A stretch of DNA of 8,490 nt from Candidatus Coatesiibacteriota bacterium. GTDB taxonomy: Bacteria; RBG-13-66-14. Position numbers and translations under genes: made by a program. The stretch lies in NCBI GenBank assembly GCA_014728185.1, contig WJMB01000136.1, positions 1-8,490 on the forward strand. The letters run 5' to 3'. Under the pieces are notes generated by a model that searched no databases, was not told where the DNA came from, and saw nothing but the letters and a program-made list of their open reading frames with translations. Shown here one piece after another: positions 1-4,893 of this stretch (position 1 is its first letter; every line of letters begins with the position of its first letter).

Positions 1-218
1 CCGTCAACCTCGAGTTCAACCTGCCCAACGCCACCGAGATCGAGCTGGCCGTCTACGACCTCGCCGGTCGCCGGGTGGCCCTGCTGGCCGACGGACCCCT
101 CTCCGCCGGACGCCACGAGCTGGTCTGGAAGGCCGACGGCGCCCCCGCCGGGGTCTACCTGGTGCGCCTGAACACCCCGGGAGCCTCACTGACCCGTCGC
201 GTCGTCCTCGAACGCTGA
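1..218 (+). CDS. C-terminal fragment of a secreted/surface protein with an Ig-like sorting domain
   Basis: The first complete codon is at base 3 and the frame runs 71 codons to TGA at 216-218; the 5' part lies outside the window. The fragment reads as a compact beta-sandwich: 'VNLEFNLP', then 'YDLAGRRVA', then 'PAGVYLVRL' and a final 'TRRVVLER'. This is the pattern of FlgD-Ig-like / type IX secretion type A C-terminal domains, which end exported proteins and direct them across the outer membrane or to the surface. The same module ends the metallopeptidase gene at 1620-3158, so the two are likely substrates of one export system. What the missing N-terminal part does cannot be seen. No terminator hairpin with a T-run follows the stop; the next element is the large inverted repeat at 236-453. 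Confidence 0.85.
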   Translation, partial: VNLEFNLPNATEIELAVYDLAGRRVALLADGPLSAGRHELVWKADGAPAGVYLVRLNTPGASLTRRVVLER

Positions 219-235
219 GCCAACCGGCACACGCC

Positions 236-252
236 GAACCGTTGAAAACCCC
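236..252 (+). promoter_or_regulatory. Candidate activator site, left arm
   Basis: The arm GAACCGTTGAAAACCCC holds AACC twice, 10 bases apart (237-240 and 247-250), so both copies lie on one face of the helix. Its place upstream of the right-reading sigma-54 motif suggests an upstream activator sequence. This is inferred from position and symmetry only; no known activator consensus was recognised. Confidence 0.35.
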
Positions 253-292
253 TCCACCTCCCCGCCTGCGCCTTCGTCGTCACGAACGCGCA

Positions 293-312
293 GGCGTTGG
301 CACACTTTTTGC
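293..312 (+). promoter_or_regulatory. Sigma-54 (-24/-12) promoter reading right
   Basis: The motif TTGGCACACTTTTTGC (297-312) contains TGGCAC, five bases, then TTGC, with GG and GC exactly 10 bases apart, as required for RpoN holoenzyme. The predicted transcript start is near 323-324. It points at the operon beginning at 598 and would give that operon a leader of about 270 bases. Such promoters need an enhancer-binding AAA+ activator; the 17-bp arm at 236-252 is centred about 80 bases upstream of the predicted start, a usual place for such a site. An identical promoter faces it on the other strand. Confidence 0.75.
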
Positions 313-387
313 GATACCATTCCAGCGCCCCACACCCCCTGCCCGGGCAAGGCATCCCGGCGGGGCGCGGCGGCCGGGAACGGCTTT

Positions 388-407
388 GCAAAAAGTGTGC
401 CAACGCC
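388..407 (-). promoter_or_regulatory. Sigma-54 (-24/-12) promoter reading left, facing the first
   Basis: On the minus strand the same 20 bases occur with no mismatch, giving TTGGCAC-N5-TTGC followed by A. The predicted start is near 376, so transcription would run left, through the opposing promoter and then antisense into the 3' end of the gene ending at 218. The outer arm at 437-453 is centred about 69 bases upstream. Nothing coding lies to the left on this strand, so a product, if any, would be an antisense or regulatory RNA. Confidence 0.65.
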
Positions 408-436
408 GGGCCGGGGCCGACGGCTTTGGTGCGGCG

Positions 437-453
437 GGGGTTTTCAACGGTTC
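437..453 (-). promoter_or_regulatory. Candidate activator site, right arm
   Basis: This is an exact inverted copy of the 236-252 arm, lying upstream of the left-reading sigma-54 motif. The gap to its promoter is 29 bp against 40 bp on the other side, a difference of 11 bp or about one helical turn, so the site would keep the same rotational face. The assignment is inferred. Confidence 0.35.
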
Positions 454-472
454 CTTCGCCGGTGGGTAATCC

Positions 473-501
473 TTGACTCGCCGGACCTGGTCGGCTAAGT
501 T
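473..501 (+). promoter_or_regulatory. Possible sigma-70-type promoter for the 598 operon
   Basis: TTGACT (473-478), a 17-base spacer and TAAGTT (496-501) fit a -35/-10 pair with a good -35 and a poor -10. It would start transcription about 90 bases before the gene at 598. It may be a housekeeping alternative to the sigma-54 promoter upstream. Confidence 0.35.
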
Positions 502-522
502 GATTAGGCTTTGCGTATTGAT

Positions 523-540
523 CCCGCTTGTGGAAGCGGG
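523..540 (+). promoter_or_regulatory. Leader hairpin
   Basis: CCCGCTT (523-529), loop GTGG and AAGCGGG (534-540) form a perfect 7-bp stem in the leader of the 598 gene. No T-run follows, so it is not an intrinsic terminator. A second weaker pairing (AAACCG 546-551 with CGGTTT 564-569) lies between it and the ribosome site. I recognise no riboswitch class here; mRNA stability or translation control is possible. Confidence 0.4.
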
Positions 541-597
541 AAATGAAACCGTATTGAATAGGTCGGTTTTTCACCCTTTAGCAAGGAGTGACGGGCA

Positions 598-1623
598 ATG
601 AAGAAGCTGTGTCTCATCCTCGTCGGCCTGCTGATCGCCTCGGCGGCGGCCCTGCACCTGGGCTACGATGCCGCGAACGATCAGTTGACCGATTTGACGA
701 TGGAGGGCTACACGCGGCGCGACGGCGATGGAACGCTGCGGGAGGTCCACAGTCTGGCGGATTTCGGCTGGGCCTACGCCTCACCCTCGGGCAATTTTCT
801 TTTGCTGGCCGAGTTCCAGAACGAGGCCTTCCCCACCGTCGCCGATTTGCGCCTGCTCGACGCCGCGGGTGACGAGGTCTGGAGCAAGGGCAACCGGGGC
901 TTCGCCAGCGCTGTTCTAGCCGACGACGGCCGAACGGCGCTCATCGAGTACTTCGGCGAGGGTCCCCAGGCCCCGGCGGTGGTCAGTCTGTTGGACCCCT
1001 CCGGTGAGCTGGTGATGGAGATCGAGGCCCGCCCCTTGGGGGAATGTCGTTTCAGCGCCGACGGCAAGCTGCTGGCGGTCAACATCGCCGGCGTGGAGCT
1101 GGCCGTCTTCGAGACGACCAGCGGCGAGCAGATCGCCTCGTTGCCTTCGGGCCTGGTCTTCACGCTGGGTCCCGAGGCTTCCTTCGTCCTCTGGGCGGAG
1201 GCCGACCGGGTGATCCGTCACCAACTGGGCGAGCGCAGCACGTTGTTCATCGAGACCGGCGTGGAGGTCCCGCGCTGGTTCAGCAACCCCGAGGCCGACG
1301 GCGACTTCGCCCTGGCCGGCATGGACGATGTTTTCTGTCTTTGCGACGGCGTCGAATACTACGCCGAACTGCCCGAGGGCCACTCCATCGCCTCACTGGA
1401 CGCCTCCGCCGATCATCGCATTCTGGCCCTGGGTAGCTACCTGCTCGGTGAGGATGAGGGCGCGGTCTGGCTCCTCGACGAGGAGCTGGTGGTCGTCCGA
1501 AGCTGGACGCTCTACCAGGAGGACTTGGGCGGTCCCTGGCCCCAGGTTTTGTTGACTCCGGAGCGGTTGTGGGTCAAGACGGCGGCCGGTCTGACCAGTT
1601 TCGACAGGGAGGAGGAGCGATGA
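598..1623 (+). CDS. Exported beta-propeller-like protein (unknown function)
   Basis: The product is 341 aa. The start at 598 is set by AAGGAG at 583-588 and by an N-terminal export signal: K2-K3, then a hydrophobic run to about residue 19. No lipobox is seen, so it should be soluble or surface-bound after export. The mature part is a series of short beta-strand units with WD40/PQQ-like wording: 'ASPSGNFLLL' (61-70), 'LADDGRTALI' (107-116), 'FSADGKLLAV' (152-161) and 'DASADHRILALG' (268-279), each followed by strands such as 'VVSLLDPSGELV'. This pattern of 'd..G..l.v' turns plus a 'v..ld..G' strand suggests a 6- or 7-bladed propeller, usually a binding platform rather than an enzyme. It shares a 4-base ATGA overlap with the metallopeptidase that follows, so the two are translated together. 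No specific family could be named. Confidence 0.85.
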   Translation: MKKLCLILVGLLIASAAALHLGYDAANDQLTDLTMEGYTRRDGDGTLREVHSLADFGWAYASPSGNFLLLAEFQNEAFPTVADLRLLDAAGDEVWSKGNRGFASAVLADDGRTALIEYFGEGPQAPAVVSLLDPSGELVMEIEARPLGECRFSADGKLLAVNIAGVELAVFETTSGEQIASLPSGLVFTLGPEASFVLWAEADRVIRHQLGERSTLFIETGVEVPRWFSNPEADGDFALAGMDDVFCLCDGVEYYAELPEGHSIASLDASADHRILALGSYLLGEDEGAVWLLDEELVVVRSWTLYQEDLGGPWPQVLLTPERLWVKTAAGLTSFDREEER

Positions 1624-3158
1624 AAACGACCAAAATCACCCCGACCACCCTGCTGCTGGTTCTGCTGCTACTCGTCCCCGTCGCGGCCGAGCGCTGGCCG
1701 ATGGGCGACGGTGCCACCCCCTACCCCCTGGGCAACAACTACGGCGAGTATCAGAACTATGGCGGCAGCCCCTACTACCACGACGGCATCGACGTCCTGG
1801 GCTACGGGGGTGAGCCCAACTACTCGGTGATCGACGGAACGCTGGTTCTCAAGCAGAGCAGCGAGCCCTACTATTCGGGGATCATGATCATCGACGACAG
1901 CGGTACGAATAACGGCTGGGTCCACTGGCACATCACCTACTCGACCATCCCCTTCAACGTCGGCGATCCCGTGGCCGTCGACGACTACATCGGCGACATC
2001 GCCACCTGGCCCGTGGCCGACTTCCACCACGACCACTTCACCCGGATGTACTTCACCGGCGGCTGGTACCAGGCCATCGACAACCCGATGGAGTTCATGG
2101 TTCCGGACACCGATCCCGACGCGCCGGTCTTCCGCAACGCCCGGGGCACGGACATCTTCGCCTTCCGCACCAACACACAGACCAGCCCGACCTACCTGGA
2201 CCCCACCGCCCTGTACGGCGAGGTCGACGTCGTCGCCCTGATCGGCGACCTGATCCAGCACCCCACCTGGGAGCTGGCCCTCTACACGATCAGTTGGTGG
2301 GTCGACGGCGCCGGCGGCAGCGTCCCCGAGACCCTCTTCGTCACCTTCACCGGCGACATCCCCCCGGATAACACGGTGCCCGTGATCCACTCCACCGACG
2401 GCACCTGTTACACCCGGGGCGACTACGACTTCCGCGACTTCTACTACATCGTCACCAACACCGACGGCGACGGCGTCGCGGAGTACTCCGACCACACCTT
2501 CGCCTGGGACACCACGCTGCTGCCCGACGGCGATTACACCTTCTACGTCAAGGCCGTCGACGAGTTCGGCAACGAGGTCACCGAGTCGATGGCCGTCACT
2601 GTGGACAACTCGGGCTCCGGCGTCGAGCTGCTGGGTTTCTCCGCCGCCGGACGCGAGGAGGGTCTGCTGCTCGAGTGGTCCACCGTCGGCGAAGCCTCGG
2701 CCTTCGTCCTGCAACGCCGGGAGTCCGGCGCTGACGCCTGGCTCGAGCTCCACGACTCCCCGATCACCGAGCGCTCCTGGCTGGACACCGCCGCCGTCGC
2801 CGGGGTGGAGTACGAGTACCGCCTCAGCGTCGTGGACGCCGCCGGGCGCCGCGAGGAGCTGGGCACCCTGACGGCACGCCGGGACCCCGAGCTTCCCGGT
2901 CGCTTCGCCCTGGGCGAGCCCTGGCCCAATCCGGCCCGGGGGAGCCTCAGCTTCAACGTCGAGTTGCCCGCCGCCGCCATCGTCGAGATCGAGCTCTATG
3001 ACCTCGGCGGCCGCCGCGTCGCCGCCCGGACGATTTCCGGCGCCGCCGGGAGCAACACCCTCAGCCTGGACGCCGACGGCCTGGCCTCCGGGGTCTACCT
3101 GTTGCGCGCCGGCGTTGAAGGATCGAGCGCCACCCGTCGGGTGGTCATCAGCCGCTGA
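1620..3158 (+). CDS. Exported M23-type metallopeptidase with Ig/FnIII-like domains and C-terminal sorting domain
   Basis: The product is 512 aa. The start at 1620 overlaps the previous stop (ATGA), follows a GGAGGAG site at about 1611-1617, and opens a signal peptide (hydrophobic residues 11-23). Residues ~30-145 look like a lysostaphin-type M23 domain: H54-x3-D58 ('YHDGID'), 'VIDGTL' (70-75), a candidate catalytic His in 'VHWHITY' (101-107), 'NVGDPV' (113-118) and H137-x-H139 ('HHDHF'). H54, D58 and H139 are the expected zinc ligands. M23 enzymes cut peptidoglycan cross-bridges or other Gly-rich peptides; the substrate here is unknown. Residues ~165-330 look Ig-like, ~335-420 fibronectin III-like, and ~427-512 form the sorting domain ('LYDLGGRRVA', 'SGVYLLRAG', 'TRRVVISR'). 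It probably acts at the cell surface or outside, together with the propeller encoded just upstream. The M23 call rests on motifs alone. Confidence 0.85.
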   Translation: MKTTKITPTTLLLVLLLLVPVAAERWPMGDGATPYPLGNNYGEYQNYGGSPYYHDGIDVLGYGGEPNYSVIDGTLVLKQSSEPYYSGIMIIDDSGTNNGWVHWHITYSTIPFNVGDPVAVDDYIGDIATWPVADFHHDHFTRMYFTGGWYQAIDNPMEFMVPDTDPDAPVFRNARGTDIFAFRTNTQTSPTYLDPTALYGEVDVVALIGDLIQHPTWELALYTISWWVDGAGGSVPETLFVTFTGDIPPDNTVPVIHSTDGTCYTRGDYDFRDFYYIVTNTDGDGVAEYSDHTFAWDTTLLPDGDYTFYVKAVDEFGNEVTESMAVTVDNSGSGVELLGFSAAGREEGLLLEWSTVGEASAFVLQRRESGADAWLELHDSPITERSWLDTAAVAGVEYEYRLSVVDAAGRREELGTLTARRDPELPGRFALGEPWPNPARGSLSFNVELPAAAIVEIELYDLGGRRVAARTISGAAGSNTLSLDADGLASGVYLLRAGVEGSSATRRVVISR

Positions 3159-3188
3159 GTTTGGCCAGGGCATTACAACGCGGGAATA

Positions 3189-3220
3189 ACAAACCGGCCG
3201 GGATAACCCCGGCCGGTTGT
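3189..3220. terminator. Shared hairpin terminator between convergent genes
   Basis: AACCGGCCGGG (3192-3202), loop ATAAC and CCCGGCCGGTT (3208-3218) form an 11-bp stem, and CA/TG pairs beyond a bulged A extend it. On the plus strand it is followed by TTGTCGTCGTC, a poor T-run. On the minus strand the hairpin is followed by TTGTTATT, which is better. It lies 30 bases after the stop at 3158 and about 80 after the minus-strand stop at 3303, so it probably ends both transcripts. Confidence 0.7.
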
Positions 3221-3302
3221 CGTCGTCTCGATCCGGCCCTTGGCGAACGCTGTCGGCCGGCTTACTGTGATGATCGCCCGACGTCGGAGAAAAACGCCCT
3301 TG

Positions 3303-4295
3303 TCAGTCGTGGCCCAGGAAGGAGCGCATGTACTGGGTGCGCTCGTAGGCCTCGGGACGCGGGGCCTTCTCGGCGCAGAGCAACCCGACGAAGTCCTCCA
3401 GCTTCTCGTAACCCTGGCGCTTCATCCACTCTTCGAGGCCGACGACCAGCTTGTGGGCGAAGCCGGCGCCGCGCAGGTAGAACAGGCTGGCCAACTGGAC
3501 GGCGTCGGCGCCGGCCAGCAGCATGGCGATCAGGCCCTCGACGGAGTGCACGCCGGTGTTGCCGCAGAGCGAGCCGTTGACCCGCCCGGCCAGGTTGCCG
3601 ATCCAGCGGATGACCTCGCCGGCCTCGGAGGGGTGGCTGGGCATCAGGTCGTAGCTGAGCTTGAGGCGTTCGACGTCGATGTGGGGGCGCAGGGGGCGGT
3701 GGAAAAGGACCACGCCGGCGGCGCCGCGCTCCAGCAGATCGATGATCAGTCCCAGGCCGATGCCGTGGGGACCCAGCTTGAGCCCCACGGGAAGCTCGAC
3801 GGCCTCGTTGACCGTCTTCAGCACGGAGAGGTAGTGCCCGGCCAGCTTCTCCGGGGCCACGCCGGCGAAGAGACCGGCCATCGACGGGTTGAGCTCCAAG
3901 GCGTCGGCCCCGGCGGCCTCGATCTGCGCCGCGTACTCGGGCCACCATTTCTCCGAGAGGCAACTGATGCTGGCGATGATCGGCACGCCCTTGGGCGCGG
4001 CGACCTCCCGGCTCTTCTCGATCAGCTCGATGAGGTTCTTGGCCCCGTAGGCCAGGGAGATGTCGGCGTCGGCGTAGGCCTGGGCCTCGGGGTGATCGGC
4101 ATCGAAAAGCTCCTGACGCAGCTCGGCTCCCTCGCTGGAGAGCTGCTCCTCGTAGAGGCTCTTGAGAACCACGGCGCCCACGCCGGCGTCCACGCAGCGG
4201 GTCACCCCCTTGATGGTCGAGGTCAGGCCGGAGCTGGCGGCGATGATCGGGTTGCGCAGTTCGAGACCCAGGTAACGGGTGCGGAGATCGGGCAT
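3303..4295 (-). CDS. Dihydroorotate dehydrogenase-like flavoprotein, catalytic base missing
   Basis: The product is 330 aa, about the length of class 1 dihydroorotate dehydrogenases. It reads as an FMN-binding TIM barrel: 'LRNPIIAASSGLT' near the N-terminus, 'AVVLKSLYEEQ' (K45, FMN-contact type lysine), 'LELNPSM' (N136), 'VGLKLGP' (K173) and 'CGNTGVHS' (244-251) with 'AGADAVQLAS', the usual FMN phosphate site. In true PyrD the loop reads N-x-S-C-P-N or N-x-S-S-P-N, where Cys or Ser is the active base; here that position is Met139. This agrees with the broad uncharacterised 'dihydroorotate dehydrogenase-like' group rather than with pyrimidine synthesis, and no pyr genes are adjacent. The reaction is unknown; an FMN oxidoreductase role is likely. 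The start follows GGAGGAG at 4298-4304 on the minus strand, only 2-4 bases from ATG. Confidence 0.88.
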   Translation of the reverse strand: MPDLRTRYLGLELRNPIIAASSGLTSTIKGVTRCVDAGVGAVVLKSLYEEQLSSEGAELRQELFDADHPEAQAYADADISLAYGAKNLIELIEKSREVAAPKGVPIIASISCLSEKWWPEYAAQIEAAGADALELNPSMAGLFAGVAPEKLAGHYLSVLKTVNEAVELPVGLKLGPHGIGLGLIIDLLERGAAGVVLFHRPLRPHIDVERLKLSYDLMPSHPSEAGEVIRWIGNLAGRVNGSLCGNTGVHSVEGLIAMLLAGADAVQLASLFYLRGAGFAHKLVVGLEEWMKRQGYEKLEDFVGLLCAEKAPRPEAYERTQYMRSFLGHD

Positions 4296-4732
4296 GACTC
4301 CTCCAGGGGTGTACGGCGGTGGTGCGCGGCGCTGCTTCGTCGGATTGGTCGCTGATTGGGGTCTGGTCCGGGGTGGATGGGCGTTGTCGGGGCGGCTGTT
4401 CCGCGTCGGATCGGGCGGGTTGTTGACGGCGGGAAAGGTAATTTCCTGGTGTGACTAAACAGCGGTGTTACTAGCAGATGGCATTGTGGAACGTGATCGG
4501 ACCAAATCAGGGCCGTTATTGATAGGTTAACCGAGCAGGTATGCACTGTTCGGGTGTTTCCGACTTCGATCCCGATATTGGTATGCGCGGCATTAGTGCT
4601 TGATAATGATTTAGTTATGAGTCGAGCGGCAAACAGGTGGTCGTTAGTTGCCAGCTTCCATGCAGGGTAGGTTATCCACCGAGCACGTCCCTTGCAGCCG
4701 CCCTTCTTTTGCTGCTTACAATTGACAAGCCC

Positions 4733-4763
4733 ATCTGCTACTACACGTATATTATCAGCAGAT
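4733..4763. repeat. Dyad ATCTGCT...AGCAGAT
   Basis: ATCTGCT (4733-4739) and AGCAGAT (4757-4763) form a perfect 7-bp inverted repeat around a 17-base AT-rich spacer that contains TATATTAT. It could be an operator or an RNA hairpin. The same heptamer recurs at 4473-4479, part of a longer inverted match. A TTGACA at 4722-4727 lies just to the left, but its spacing to TATATT (20 bases) is too long for a normal promoter. Confidence 0.35.
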
Positions 4764-4846
4764 TACAATCGCAACCCGGCCCGAACAGATTATGCGATCC
4801 CTGACTGATACTCAAAACAGACGTTCCGAACCGACGCCCCGGAACC

Positions 4847-4875
4847 AGTATAATCGCGTTGTCGGATCGTCGCAA
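4847..4875 (-). promoter_or_regulatory. Sigma-70-type promoter reading left from just after the TPR gene
   Basis: On the minus strand TTGCGA (4875-4870), a 17-base spacer and TATACT (4852-4847) give 4/6 and 5/6 matches with ideal spacing. The start would be near 4840. The -35 is part of a direct repeat TTGCGACG (4888-4881 and 4875-4868, 13-base period), which could be an operator. The downstream gene on this strand begins at 4295, so the transcript would have a leader of about 540 bases or be an independent RNA. Confidence 0.5.
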
Positions 4876-4893
4876 GGGACCGTCGCAAAGCCG

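Larger units (their letters stand above)
236..453. repeat. Two-tier 218-bp inverted repeat
   Basis: Two pairs of perfect inverted arms are nested. The outer arms are 17 bp (236-252 and 437-453, GAACCGTTGAAAACCCC). The inner arms are 20 bp (293-312 and 388-407, GGCGTTGGCACACTTTTTGC). DNA between the outer and inner arms is not conserved and differs in length (40 versus 29 bp). The 75-bp centre is GC-rich and only the first ~15 bases next to each inner arm show further partial symmetry. The inner arms match sigma-54 promoters (separate entries), so the symmetry is more likely regulatory than transpositional: I see no flanking target duplication. A MITE-like origin cannot be excluded. Confidence 0.9.
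4296..4893. other. AT-richer intergenic block with no gene seen
   Basis: These ~600 bases separate two minus-strand genes. Bases about 4296-4430 keep the GC-rich style of the genome; about 4435-4860 are clearly more AT-rich (near half A+T by eye). I find no convincing reading frame, tRNA, or known structured RNA (no tmRNA, RNase P, SRP or riboswitch cores). The block holds a minus-strand promoter (4847-4875), small dyads, a split direct repeat (4523-4537 and 4668-4685) and a 16/19 inverted match (4469-4487 with 4725-4743). It must carry the leader or promoter of the dihydroorotate dehydrogenase-like gene and the transcript end of the TPR gene. It could also encode an unrecognised RNA or be a decayed insertion. 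Confidence 0.6.

Noticed and set aside
236..453. Miniature transposable element (MITE) reading of the inverted repeat
   Set aside because: No target duplication is visible, and the inner arms match -24/-12 promoters exactly. Kept as an alternative, not as the call.
242..574. Small open frames on both strands through the inverted repeat
   Set aside because: They cross the symmetric regulatory DNA, have no ribosome site and show Arg/Pro-rich composition typical of random GC-rich frames.
1569..1619. Earlier in-frame start for the metallopeptidase
   Set aside because: It would put 17 polar residues before the signal peptide and overlap the upstream gene by 55 bases; the ATG at 1620 has a good ribosome site.
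1668..3173. Minus-strand open frame of 501 codons opposite the metallopeptidase gene
   Set aside because: It is Gly/Val/Asp low-complexity sequence, antisense to a gene with clear motifs and signal peptide. It is a GC-driven shadow.
4223..4546. Minus-strand frame of 107 codons upstream of and overlapping the dehydrogenase-like gene
   Set aside because: It overlaps the true start in another frame, is Pro/Arg-rich in its second half, and has no ribosome site.
4722..4753. TTGACA ... TATATT as a plus-strand promoter
   Set aside because: The spacing is 20 bases, too long for a normal promoter, and it would only transcribe antisense into the TPR gene.
4823..4845. GTTCCG...CGGAAC hairpin as terminator of the TPR gene
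   Set aside because: The stem is only 6 bp with an 11-base loop and a poor T-run. It may contribute but is not convincing.
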